From positions 1-54,119 of the forward strand of contig NZ_VJON01000015.1 of assembly GCF_007556685.1 (NCBI RefSeq): DNA of 54,119 nucleotides, written 5' to 3'. The notes under the pieces are model-generated. The model was not told the origin of the DNA, did not search any database, and saw nothing but the letters and a program-made list of their open reading frames with translations. Below are positions 43,066 through 51,409 of the stretch, piece after piece. Position 1 is the first letter of the stretch; every line of letters starts with the position of its first letter. Made by a program: the position numbers and the translations under genes. The DNA comes from Tepidimonas charontis (GTDB taxonomy: Bacteria > Pseudomonadota > Gammaproteobacteria > Burkholderiales > Burkholderiaceae_C).

Positions 43066-44319
43066 TTAAGCCGCCAGATAGGCGATTTCGTAGCTGTTGT
43101 GCAGGTAGTACTGGATCGTGGTGTTATTCACCGGTCGCAGCGCGTTGTCGTAGACGTGCGGCAGCGTGGTTCTGTTGATAAGGTTGTTTGTCGATTGCCC
43201 ATTGGTGGCCGTCCAGCTGCTGCCGCCGATGCGGATGTATTGGCCGTTGGTCGTGCCGTCGCCCCAGCCGGCCTGGTTGGCGGTCTGCCGGATGCGCACC
43301 AGCAGGAAGTTGCCCGTGACCAGCGTAGCCGGGTTGGTGCTCCAGCTGCCGCCGGAGTAGGTGAACTTGGTGGCTGCGGCGTAGAGGATGTCCAGCGCCT
43401 GCGCGTTGGCGTTGATCGCGCTGATGGCGGTCGAGGACTGGCGGATCGCCGCCAGCGCGGTTTGGCTGGCCACCACCGCCTGCATCGCCGTGCTGCTGGC
43501 CGCCACCGCCGTCATCGCCGTGCTGCTGGCCGCCACCGCCTGCATCGCCGTGCTGCTGGCCACCACCGCCTGCATCGCCGTGCTGCTGGCCGCCACCGCC
43601 GTCATCGCCGTGCTGCTGGCCGCCACCGCCTGCATCGCCGTGCTGCTGGCCGCCACCGCCTGCATCGCCGTGCTGCTGGCCACGACCGTGTTCCACGCTG
43701 CGCTGTTCGCCAGCAACGCACTCATCGCCGTGCTGCTGGCCGCCACCGCCTGCATCGCCGTGCTGCTGGCCGCCACCGCCTGCATCGCCGTGCTGCTGGC
43801 CACGACCGTGTTCCACGCTGCGCTGTTCGCCAGCAACGCACTCATCGCCGTGCTGCTGGCCGCCACCGCCTGCATCGCCGTGCTGCTGGCCGCCACCGCC
43901 GTCATCGCCGTGCTGCTGGCCACGACCGTGTTCCACGCTGCGCTGTTCGCCAGCAACGCACTCATCGCCGTGCTGCTGGCCGCCACCGCCTGCATCGCCG
44001 TGCTGCTGGCTGCCACAGCCTGCATCGCCGTGCTGCTGGCTGCCACAGCCCGCATCGCCTCGGGGCTGGACAGGATGCGCTCGAAGGTTTCGCGGTTGGC
44101 GGCGTCCTGCAGCCAGGTCTGTAGCTGCCCGCCGCTCATCAATTCGAGCAGCCGCAGCGCCGATGGGCCGATCAGGTCGGCCTCGGCGATGGCGGCCGCC
44201 ATTTTGTACAGCGCCCCGGCGGCGAGCAGCTCGTTGGTGGTGGCGGTACTGATATTGACCGCCGCGAGACGGTTTTCCGCCTCAGTCAGGTAATTGTTGC
44301 GAAACTGGGTATAACTCAT
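43066..44319 (-). CDS. Tail fibre with decapeptide repeat array
   Basis: A 417-residue protein. The N-terminus (residues 1-90) is a helical attachment domain (MSYTQFRNNYLTEAENRLAA). Then about 20 decapeptides of the form A-V-A-A-S-S-T-A-M-Q/S/T follow, three with variant L-L-A-N-S-A-A-W-N-T, making a long Ser/Thr-Ala-Met shaft (residues about 88-290). The last 110 residues form a small beta-rich, Gly/Asn/Trp-rich tip domain (GWGDGTTNGQYIRIGGSSW), which is the likely receptor-binding part. Identical repeats invite length change by recombination. Confidence 0.75.
   Translation of the reverse strand: MSYTQFRNNYLTEAENRLAAVNISTATTNELLAAGALYKMAAAIAEADLIGPSALRLLELMSGGQLQTWLQDAANRETFERILSSPEAMRAVAASSTAMQAVAASSTAMQAVAASSTAMSALLANSAAWNTVVASSTAMTAVAASSTAMQAVAASSTAMSALLANSAAWNTVVASSTAMQAVAASSTAMQAVAASSTAMSALLANSAAWNTVVASSTAMQAVAASSTAMQAVAASSTAMTAVAASSTAMQAVVASSTAMQAVAASSTAMTAVAASSTAMQAVVASQTALAAIRQSSTAISAINANAQALDILYAAATKFTYSGGSWSTNPATLVTGNFLLVRIRQTANQAGWGDGTTNGQYIRIGGSSWTATNGQSTNNLINRTTLPHVYDNALRPVNNTTIQYYLHNSYEIAYLAA
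43471..44058 (-). repeat. 30-bp tandem repeats (with 120-bp superunits) in the fibre gene
   Basis: Near-identical 30-bp units, about 20 copies, with variants organised in superunits of 120 bp (the CACGACCGTGTTCCACGCTG block recurs at 43680, 43800 and 43920). Units are in frame and code for the decapeptides. They lack spacers, so this is not a CRISPR. Confidence 0.9.
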
Positions 44320-44328
44320 GGCGACTCC

Positions 44329-44748
44329 TTACAGGGCTGCAAACACCAGGGTTTCGATGGTGCTGATTCGGTCAGCCAGCGCCTGCCGCGCCGTCTGCTC
44401 GGCGGCGATGGCGGCCTGCCGCGCAGCCTGCTCTGTGGCGATGGCCGCATCAAGCTGCGCCTGCGTGGCCAGGTTGCCGACGTTGCCGATGGCGGCTTCC
44501 AGGTCGGCACGCAGCTCTTGCAGCGCATCGAGCGTGGCCTGCGTCTGGGCGATGGCCGGCCCGACCAGCACGTCGATGCGCTGCAGGCCAAAGGCGGTGA
44601 GATCATCGATCACGCCTTGAAGACTGGCGCGCTGGTCTTCGAGCTGCGCGATACGCGCGTCGATGTCGGCCAGCACCGGGTTGAAATAATCCTCCGCCAG
44701 CGGCGTGATGCCATCGCGCATGCGGTAGGCGGGAAAGCGCACGGGCAT
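44329..44748 (-). CDS. Coiled-coil tail protein (fibre network)
   Basis: A 139-residue protein. MPVRFPAYRMRDGITPLAEDYFNPVLADID at the front suggests a baseplate or fibre docking part. The rest is an Ala/Gln/Glu-rich coiled coil (AQLDAAIATEQAARQAAIAA). It could be a fibre shaft piece or a chaperone; no closer identification. Confidence 0.55.
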   Translation of the reverse strand: MPVRFPAYRMRDGITPLAEDYFNPVLADIDARIAQLEDQRASLQGVIDDLTAFGLQRIDVLVGPAIAQTQATLDALQELRADLEAAIGNVGNLATQAQLDAAIATEQAARQAAIAAEQTARQALADRISTIETLVFAAL

Positions 44749-44762
44749 CGCTCAGTCTCCCG

Positions 44763-47012
44763 TCACAGTGCCAGGTCGTAGCGCTCGGCCACATGCCATG
44801 GAGCGGTGGCCGTGACGCCGTTGCCGCTGATGCGGATGCGGTAGCTGCTCAGTGGCGTGGCGGGCGCAAAGCGATATTCGCGCCAGCGGCTGCGGCCATC
44901 GACGATATCGTCGCGCGTGGTGGACGGGTTGATGGCGGTGCTGCCAGCAAGGATCTGACACGCGACGGTGTGCCCGGCTGCCGGGTCGAAGTCTTCCAGC
45001 AACAGGCGGACGCGGATGTTGCTCGACGCATAGCTGAGCGTGCGCTGGGTGCTGATGTGCACGAAACCGGTGCCGGTGCGTGCTACGCGCACCTGCGAGC
45101 CTGTCAGCCGCACCGCCGGCATCAGGTCGCTGGTGCCGATGAAAACCGCCCTGATGGGCAAGATGGCCGCTCCACCGAACACTGGATCGCGGTCTGCGGT
45201 GATAGGCCGCCAGACTCCGCCCGTCTGATACTCAAACACGAGGCTCGTGGGATCCGGCGTCACTCCATCGAAAAGCATGTCGATGTCGGCGATGCCGCCT
45301 GCCAGTTGCAGCGGCTGCATCTGAATGACGGTACGCGGCGAGCGGAAGCGCGCGAAGTTCAGCCGCATCATTAGGTCGCGGTCTGCGCTGCCTTCGGACA
45401 GCCACTGACCATCCTGTCGATAGAGCAAGATGCCCTGAGTGTACTCAGTGCCATCGGTGAAGCCAACCCGATGCGGTGCGCCGCTGGACAGGACGATGGC
45501 ATAGCGGCGGCCAGACTCGACCATCACGGGGTCGGTGAACGGGATGCGCAGCCATCCGCCTGTCAGCGCGGAAGCCGAGAGGTTAGCGCGGGCGATCACG
45601 CGCGATTCATCCGGCACCCCAAGCGGGGCGTCGCACAGCAGCACGGTCAGGCCGCCGGAAGGTGACACCGATGTGAAGTACAGCTCGATGCTGGTCAGCC
45701 AGCCGGTTTGTGCCATCAAGATCGTCTGCGCCAACAGCGACCCCTGGATGGTGTGGGTGTTGGTGACCGCTTCCCAGTACGTTTCTGTGTAGTTGTCCAG
45801 CCAGAAGCGCGTGCCACGAACGGTGCCGCTTTGGCTGAGCATGTTTTGCACGTCGGATGGGTCGATCTCCCAGGTCTCATCACCACGTCGATAGATGCGC
45901 GTGATGGGGTCGAAAGCGCCCTGCCGCCAAAACCCAGTGTTGGTGCAATACGTGCGCGTCTCCCCATAGCGGATGCGCTGCCGCGATAGGGTGCGCTGCA
46001 CCATGCTGGTGGTCTGGTACTGATACTGGTTGATGGTGATCTCGCCGCGGCGCGTCTCCATGCGCAACCGCGCCACCTCATCGTAAGCCGGCAGCAAAAG
46101 CCCGCCGGCCGATACGCTGGCGTCTGGGTCGATGGGGTTGAGCAGCGCCAGCGCCGACGATTGTGTCCCCACGATGGGCGGACGGATGCCCTCTTCGGCG
46201 CGGGCGCTGTAGTCTGGGTGCGCGGTGTCGCTTTCGTCGTTGCCCAGGAAGTGGTCGGCCCCGTAAAAAGCGTAGTCGTCGGGCATCTCAAGCCGCTCCT
46301 TCACGCGGGCCATATCCTGAGCCAATTGCAACATCTGCTCAGTGGTCGCGGTTTGCGCGATTTTTTGCCCAAGACCTGCGATGTCGCTCATGATGTGGGC
46401 GATGCGCGGCTCGGCGCGGGTGATCCAGCCCTCGGCAGTGCGAAGGCGCTGGTCCACGGCAAAAAGGTTGGGCAGTTGTCGAGTCGTTGCGAGCACGACT
46501 TCTTGCACACCGGTTGGCGACAGCCGCACATGCGCCAGCAGCGTGTAGCCGGTCGGCGGCTCGGGTCGCTCTGGCGTGGGGCTTTCCAGCCCCTGGGCGA
46601 TGTGGACCACCGCCACCCGGCGGCGCTGCATCGCCACCGCCTCGGGCTCCACCTCACGGGTCTGCAGATCGATCAGAAAATCACGGGGCTGGATGTCGGT
46701 GTCCTCCTCCTGCCCGAAGGCCGACACCGCCAACCACTTCTGATCCTGCAGCGGCAGCATGGCAAACACGCTGTGCACCTGCGCCGCCTCGATGGCATAG
46801 ACCTTGCCGCTTTGGCCGTCGTACAGGCGGCCCGGAGACACTTCGATTTCGGTTGCGCTGCGCGCGCTGACCGTCAGCCCCACGAACTGCCGCTCGGGCG
46901 TGATGGCATCCGTCACCAGATGGCGCTGCGCCTCGTCGGCCCAGGTCTGGGTGTTGTTCAGGTCGGCGGCTTGCAGCTCCTGCCGGTCGCGGTAGATGAC
47001 TTGCTTTTCCAC
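44763..47012 (-). CDS. Large tail/fibre protein (749 residues), family not certain
   Basis: Starts at GTG 47012 with AGGAGC upstream. The N-terminus VIYRDRQELQAADLNNTQTWADEAQ, then beta-rich segments (TVSARSATEIEVSPGRLYDG) and a coiled stretch (QMLQLAQDMARVKERLEMP), and the region of about 420-640 (YTETYWEAVTNTH, GGLTVLLCDAPLG) look like a phage baseplate-attached fibre or receptor-binding protein. I believe similar proteins are found downstream of gpI in other phages, but I cannot name the domain securely. Confidence 0.6.
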   Translation of the reverse strand: MEKQVIYRDRQELQAADLNNTQTWADEAQRHLVTDAITPERQFVGLTVSARSATEIEVSPGRLYDGQSGKVYAIEAAQVHSVFAMLPLQDQKWLAVSAFGQEEDTDIQPRDFLIDLQTREVEPEAVAMQRRRVAVVHIAQGLESPTPERPEPPTGYTLLAHVRLSPTGVQEVVLATTRQLPNLFAVDQRLRTAEGWITRAEPRIAHIMSDIAGLGQKIAQTATTEQMLQLAQDMARVKERLEMPDDYAFYGADHFLGNDESDTAHPDYSARAEEGIRPPIVGTQSSALALLNPIDPDASVSAGGLLLPAYDEVARLRMETRRGEITINQYQYQTTSMVQRTLSRQRIRYGETRTYCTNTGFWRQGAFDPITRIYRRGDETWEIDPSDVQNMLSQSGTVRGTRFWLDNYTETYWEAVTNTHTIQGSLLAQTILMAQTGWLTSIELYFTSVSPSGGLTVLLCDAPLGVPDESRVIARANLSASALTGGWLRIPFTDPVMVESGRRYAIVLSSGAPHRVGFTDGTEYTQGILLYRQDGQWLSEGSADRDLMMRLNFARFRSPRTVIQMQPLQLAGGIADIDMLFDGVTPDPTSLVFEYQTGGVWRPITADRDPVFGGAAILPIRAVFIGTSDLMPAVRLTGSQVRVARTGTGFVHISTQRTLSYASSNIRVRLLLEDFDPAAGHTVACQILAGSTAINPSTTRDDIVDGRSRWREYRFAPATPLSSYRIRISGNGVTATAPWHVAERYDLAL

Positions 47013-47015
47013 AGA

Positions 47016-48233
47016 TCAGCTCCTGATGGTGATTTGTCCGGCCAGCACAGCGCCAGCCTTGTGGATGCGGGAGGCGCGCGCGCGGGCATGCAGCCGGGTG
47101 CGCACCAGCACCTTGTCGTGCACGGCGCGCGCCCAGTCCATGGCATCCAGCACCGGCGCGATACGCTCGCGTGCGTCGCCCATCGACAGCGCCGCACGCA
47201 TGGCGGTGGAGGCAATGGCCATCGGCAGCCGCCTGGGCGGCATACGCACGTGCGCCAGCGCCACGAACGGCGGGCTAGTCAGGCGCGTAAAGCCCAGATA
47301 GGTCGGCCCGTGCTTCGGGCGCGCGGCCACGTCAGGATCGTGCAGCCGGATGCGGTGGTACAGCCGCGCCGTGGCGTCCGAGCGCACGGTGTGCGCGCCA
47401 CCCAGCGTCGCGCCGAATGCGAGCACGCCCGCGCGCTGTGCCCGCTCGGCCACCAGCTCCACGTCCGGCGACAGCGGCGACAGCGACGGTGCGGTCTGGC
47501 GCAGCGTCAGCAGGTGCACGCGCTCGCGGTAGGCGACGCGCGCGATGCGCCACAGCCTGGCGCTCGCATCGGCGCGGCTGACCTGACCGGCTAGCGGATC
47601 GCCGATCACCTGCCCCACGGCCACGGCGCGGCGCGCCAGGTCCACGGTGCCGCTGGCCTCGCTGTCCAGCGTCGTCCAGCCGTGGCTGGTGAGCGCCTCC
47701 GTGCGCCCATCGGGCCAGACAATCTCGGCCTCGATCGCTGAGCGCGCCATCGCGGCAGTGCGCGTTGGCGGCTCTGACGGATGGCCGACGAAGGCGCGGC
47801 CCAGCATCAGGCCCTCGCTGGCGCTGCGCTGGCGCTGCGTGCGGATGCGCATCTGCGGGTGTGCATCCAGCCACTGGCGGCGGCTCGCCTCGTCCCAGAA
47901 GCCGAGGAAGGTTTTCGCGGGCGGCATCTCCAGCCGGGCGATGCGCGCACCGGCCAGCCTTGCCAGCTCGCGCAGGCCCTTCGGGGTGCCGATGAGCGCG
48001 TGCAGCCGTGGGCTGTACTGGATCAGGGCGCGCCGGCCGGCCTCATCCGCCGGCCACACGGGCGGCAGGTCCTCGCCCGCGCCCAGGTGCGGCAGCAGCG
48101 CGGCCGGGATGCGCTGCGGGTCGGCCAGCGTGGAGAGCACCTCCGCGCCGGGCGTCCAGGGGCCGATGGCTCGGCTGATGGCGCGCTCGGTCCCGGTGGC
48201 GGCCAGCGGCAGCAGGTCGGCGCGCTCAGTCAT
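47016..48233 (-). CDS. Baseplate protein I (P2 gpI-like, extended)
   Basis: A 405-residue protein. Residues 1-110 are the P2 tail protein I domain: LLPLAATGTERAISRAIGPW, LADPQRIPAALLPHLG, IQYSPRLHALIGTPKGLREL. P2 gpI is about 176 residues, so this one carries an extra C-terminal part of some 200 residues (Arg-rich, no known domain). It overlaps gpJ's end by 8 nt. Confidence 0.83.
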   Translation of the reverse strand: MTERADLLPLAATGTERAISRAIGPWTPGAEVLSTLADPQRIPAALLPHLGAGEDLPPVWPADEAGRRALIQYSPRLHALIGTPKGLRELARLAGARIARLEMPPAKTFLGFWDEASRRQWLDAHPQMRIRTQRQRSASEGLMLGRAFVGHPSEPPTRTAAMARSAIEAEIVWPDGRTEALTSHGWTTLDSEASGTVDLARRAVAVGQVIGDPLAGQVSRADASARLWRIARVAYRERVHLLTLRQTAPSLSPLSPDVELVAERAQRAGVLAFGATLGGAHTVRSDATARLYHRIRLHDPDVAARPKHGPTYLGFTRLTSPPFVALAHVRMPPRRLPMAIASTAMRAALSMGDARERIAPVLDAMDWARAVHDKVLVRTRLHARARASRIHKAGAVLAGQITIRS

Positions 48234-49170
48234 GACGCGCCTCCGTGGTGATCGTCACGGCAGTGATGGCGGCGATCTCGCCTTGCCCCACGGACACATC
48301 CGCCGTCGGCTGCGTCAGGATCACATCGCGCACACCGTCGCCCATGAGCGCAGCGGTGATCTGCGCGCGCGTCAGATCCACGCGGAAGCGCATCTGCGCG
48401 GCCAGCGCCATGAGCCGTGCGCGCGCCTGAGCCGCCAGCAGCGCGCCGTCCGGCCCTGGCGGGTGGATCAGCGTGGCAGTCACCGTCACCGGCTTGACGG
48501 TGGCGGTCGTCACGTCCACCTCCACCGACAGCGGGCGCACGTCCTCCGCGAGCAGCGCGGCGGCCACCTGCGCGACGATGGCGTCCGCTGCCGTCGCCGC
48601 GCGCCAGCGCATGGGCGTGGCTGCGTCGTGCTGCGGGTGGCGGCCAAAGAGCGCCTCGCCGATGGCGGCCTGCTCGGCGGTCACGGCATGCAGCGGGGCC
48701 GCCACGCGCGCAAGCACAGCGATCTTGGCGCGCCCCGGCCGATCCGCCCACACGTCCACCTGACGGATGTCGGTCGAGACCGACAGCGCGCGCAGCATCC
48801 AACTCTGGCGGCTGCCAGCCGCCGACAGCGCGTGGTAGCCGATGAGCACGCGGCGGCGGAACCGCTCATCATCCTCGCCCGGCAGGCGGGCAAGGTCGTA
48901 GCGGGCGGCCAGGTTGTCGAGGTCGGCGCCGGTGGCCCACGGCAGCATCACGGCCTTGGTTGCGTCGTTGACCCGCTGGCGCAGCACCGTCTCGCGCCAC
49001 GCGGCCACCTCTAGCAACTTGACCAGCGGCTCGGACTCCAGCGCCAGCACGGGCGCCAGTTCCGGCGCGCGCGCCGTTAGGTCGGCCTTGAGCGCGGACA
49101 GGATGGCCTCGAAGTCCAGCGTCTCGACGACGGCAGGCGCGGGCAGGCGCGACAGGTCGATCACTGACAT
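48226..49170 (-). CDS. Baseplate assembly protein J (P2 gpJ-like)
   Basis: A 314-residue baseplate J/gp47 family protein: LDFEAILSALKADLTARAP, VAAWRETVLRQRVNDATKAVML, GADLDNLAARYDLARLPGEDDERFRRRVL. It forms the baseplate wedge with I and W. It overlaps gpV by 10 nt and gpI by 8 nt. Confidence 0.93.
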   Translation of the reverse strand: MSVIDLSRLPAPAVVETLDFEAILSALKADLTARAPELAPVLALESEPLVKLLEVAAWRETVLRQRVNDATKAVMLPWATGADLDNLAARYDLARLPGEDDERFRRRVLIGYHALSAAGSRQSWMLRALSVSTDIRQVDVWADRPGRAKIAVLARVAAPLHAVTAEQAAIGEALFGRHPQHDAATPMRWRAATAADAIVAQVAAALLAEDVRPLSVEVDVTTATVKPVTVTATLIHPPGPDGALLAAQARARLMALAAQMRFRVDLTRAQITAALMGDGVRDVILTQPTADVSVGQGEIAAITAVTITTEARHD

Positions 49171-49715
49171 GCCGGCGCCTCCCCGCCCGTCGGGCCGTCG
49201 CTTGTGCTATCGCCGCGGCGCACGCCAGTGTGCCGATGCTTGCGCAAGCTCACGCCTCCGGCATACACATCGCCGGTGACCAATAAGTCCCCCTCGATGC
49301 GCACCACGCACGAGGCGTGCAGGATCAGCCGGTGCGTGTCGCGCTCGTAGCGAATGTAGCCGCCATCGTCCCAGGCCAGAAGCGTGTGCTCCGGCTTGTC
49401 TGACGGCGCGGCAAAGCCAGGCCGCTGCTGCTGAAAAACCGCCGGCAGCGCCACCGCCTGCGCCATGTCGCCCGATGGCGCCAGCACCAGGCACTGCTCG
49501 CCGATGGCGGGCGCCTGCCACACGCGCAGATGGCCGGCCGCCCATGTCGCCCACGGCAGCCAGCCGGTGCGCACGGACGTCTCGCCTTCGCCCGCGATGC
49601 GCACGCGCGCGCGGCAGCGCTGCGCGTCGAAGTCGGTCACGGTGCCAAGCCGCACCGCGCCGCCGCGGCCCCAGTCGGCGGCCTCCAGCGTGAGGGTGTC
49701 AGGCGTGATAGTCAT
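49161..49715 (-). CDS. Baseplate spike V (P2 gpV-like)
   Basis: A 184-residue protein with an OB-like N-terminal part (RLGTVTDFDAQRCRARVRIAGEG, TGWLPWATWAAG) and a triple-helical tip with KHRHTGVRRGD, the H-x-H metal-binding motif of gpV-type spikes. It punctures the outer membrane. Start at ATG 49715 overlaps the gene at 49712. Confidence 0.9.
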   Translation of the reverse strand: MTITPDTLTLEAADWGRGGAVRLGTVTDFDAQRCRARVRIAGEGETSVRTGWLPWATWAAGHLRVWQAPAIGEQCLVLAPSGDMAQAVALPAVFQQQRPGFAAPSDKPEHTLLAWDDGGYIRYERDTHRLILHASCVVRIEGDLLVTGDVYAGGVSLRKHRHTGVRRGDSTSDGPTGGEAPACQ

Positions 49716-50275
49716 GGCAGCAGCTCGCCGATATCCTGCTCGCCCACGCTGGGCGCGTCGCCCTGAACACGTTCGTATTGGGGCTCGTGGGCCGCGCCGA
49801 TCCACGGCGCCCAGCTCGAATACAGCGCCTCGTAGCGCTGGTGCAGCAGGCACGATGGCAGCGCCGCCGGATCGACGGGCGCAAGCTCGTAGCGCCGGCT
49901 GGCCTCGATCTCCCACAGGCCGATGCCGGGCTGATCCAGCCCCGCCTCGTCGCGGTAGATGAGGCGCGCATCGGTCACCAGCGGGTCGGCGGCCACCACC
50001 GCCAGCGCCACCTCGGCCATCGCCCAGCCCGCCTCGGCGGGCACCCGGCGCAGGTCAGCGAGCCGCGCCAGCACGTAGACGCGCAAGCGCAGCGTGGCCT
50101 CGCGGGCCTTGACATCAACGCCTTCGCAGGTGACGTAGATGCCGGGCAGCTTGATGCGCCACTCGCTGACCTTGCGTCCGGAGAGGTCTTCGGCGTGCAC
50201 GGCCACCACGGCCGCGCCCGGCACGGCCGCGGCGATGCGGTCTTTGAGGGAGGCGAGGGCGGCGAGGATTGGCAT
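49712..50275 (-). CDS. DUF1834-type connector protein (Mu gp37-like)
   Basis: A 187-residue protein, MPILAALASLKDRIAAAVPG, with a middle LRLRVYVLARLADLRRVP. The family occurs with gpG and gp36 in Mu-like phages. Start at ATG 50275 overlaps the stop of the gpG-like gene. Confidence 0.75.
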   Translation of the reverse strand: MPILAALASLKDRIAAAVPGAAVVAVHAEDLSGRKVSEWRIKLPGIYVTCEGVDVKAREATLRLRVYVLARLADLRRVPAEAGWAMAEVALAVVAADPLVTDARLIYRDEAGLDQPGIGLWEIEASRRYELAPVDPAALPSCLLHQRYEALYSSWAPWIGAAHEPQYERVQGDAPSVGEQDIGELLP

Positions 50276-50784
50276 CACGCGCCCCCCACACCGCCTGCGA
50301 CGTGGCGGCGGATGATGTCCTCGATCTCGCTCTTGGCCTGCTCAGACAGCCCAAGGAATGGCCGCGCCGGGATGCTGACGCGCCGCCCGCGCCCGGCCCG
50401 GCCCCCGAACTGGTGAATGGCCGCGTGCGGCAGCTTGGTGCCGACCACGGCCTCGGTGTCGGTGACGCTGTACACCTGGATGCTGTTGCGCAGCTGGCCG
50501 GTGTCCAGCAGCGGCTTGGCGTCGGCAAAGCGCGCCAGCGTGCGTGCGCGGTTCTTGACGTAGCCCTTGGGCGAGTGCCGCCGCGCGCGCGAGACGATGC
50601 TGGCGGGCTTCAGGCGCGGCCATGCCTTGCCGTCAGGCGAGCGGCTCTCGTCGAACGCCTGCATGGCCGCCTCGCGCAGCACCTGCGCGGCCGCCGCCAG
50701 CGCCGGGCGCATGTTGGCGATGCGCCCCTGCAGCCCATCGATGGCGACCTTCAGCGCCCGGTCGTCGAGGGTGACGGTGATCAT
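50275..50784 (-). CDS. Virion morphogenesis protein (Mu gpG-like)
   Basis: A 169-residue phage virion morphogenesis family member: RPALAAAAQVLREAAMQAFDES, SPDGKAWPRLKPASI, LLDTGQLRNSIQVYSVTDTEAVVGT, and PARPFLGLSEQAKSEI. Such proteins complete the tail or connector. The PDGxxWxxL and LxxTGxLRxSI patterns are clear. Confidence 0.85.
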   Translation of the reverse strand: MITVTLDDRALKVAIDGLQGRIANMRPALAAAAQVLREAAMQAFDESRSPDGKAWPRLKPASIVSRARRHSPKGYVKNRARTLARFADAKPLLDTGQLRNSIQVYSVTDTEAVVGTKLPHAAIHQFGGRAGRGRRVSIPARPFLGLSEQAKSEIEDIIRRHVAGGVGGA

Positions 50785-51215
50785 GGCCCCATCCCCGCCA
50801 GTGCAGCGTCCGTCATGACGCGCGGCGGCGCCCAGCCGATGCCAGCGCCCAGGCTCACCACAGGCGATCCGCCATCATCGAACGGCAGCGCCACCTGGCC
50901 TGCGGCAATCGCCTGCAGCTCGCGGATGGCGTCCTTGTAGGCGACATAGGCCGGGTGCTCCACCGGCACGTCGCGCCGCCACAGGTTGTAGCGCGCGATC
51001 ACGGCCACCAGGCGCTTGAGCACCGGCGGGGCCGGATCAGGGATCGGCGCGGACGTTGCCTTGCGCACGTAGGCCAGCACCTCGTGCTCGGCGTCGTCGA
51101 TCGCAGCCTGCACCGCGCCCGCATCCTCGCCAGCCGGAGCGTCGCGGTCGGCCAGACGCACGATGTCGTCCGAGCCGATGCGCGCTTCCAGCTCCGCTCT
51201 GGTGAGGATCGGCAT
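50781..51215 (-). CDS. DUF1320 protein (Mu gp36-like)
   Basis: A 144-residue connector protein: MPILTRAELEARIGSDDIVRLAD, then VQAAIDDAEHEVLAYVRKAT and PVLKRLVAVIARYNLWRRDVPVEHPAYVAYKDAI. This is the standard DUF1320 pattern, found between capsid and gpG in Mu-like phages. Confidence 0.87.
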   Translation of the reverse strand: MPILTRAELEARIGSDDIVRLADRDAPAGEDAGAVQAAIDDAEHEVLAYVRKATSAPIPDPAPPVLKRLVAVIARYNLWRRDVPVEHPAYVAYKDAIRELQAIAAGQVALPFDDGGSPVVSLGAGIGWAPPRVMTDAALAGMGP

Positions 51216-51221
51216 GGCGCG

Positions 51222-51398
51222 TCACTCCTGCGTCTTGGCGCGCTTGCGCGGCTGCGACTCAGGCGCAGGCTGATCCAGCGCCTGCGCGGCTCCCGCCTCG
51301 ATCAGCCAGGCGGCAGTAGCGTCGTCCACATCGACCACGACGCCGGGGACGAGCATCTGCCCGGCCAGAACCGCCTGCTGCAGGATCAGCACACGCAT
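51222..51398 (-). CDS. Small phage protein downstream of capsid
   Basis: A 58-residue protein: MRVLILQQAVLAGQMLVPGV, VVDVDDATAAWLIEAGAAQALD, and a basic tail (QPRKRAKTQE). GGGAG precedes ATG 51398; ATG 51410, which overlaps the capsid stop, is less likely. Function unknown, similar in layout to the 74-residue gene at 40465. Confidence 0.6.
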   Translation of the reverse strand: MRVLILQQAVLAGQMLVPGVVVDVDDATAAWLIEAGAAQALDQPAPESQPRKRAKTQE

Positions 51399-51409
51399 GA
51401 CGGCTCCCA

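Noticed and set aside
43471-44058. Tandem 30-bp repeats that resemble a CRISPR array
   Set aside because: Units are contiguous with no unique spacers and are translated in frame as decapeptides; no cas genes are present.
43388-44293. Plus-strand reading frame of about 300 residues rich in Ile/Ala/Val/Leu opposite the repeat fibre
   Set aside because: It arises because the 30-bp repeats lack stops in this frame; it has no gene-like start and mirrors the fibre repeats codon for codon.
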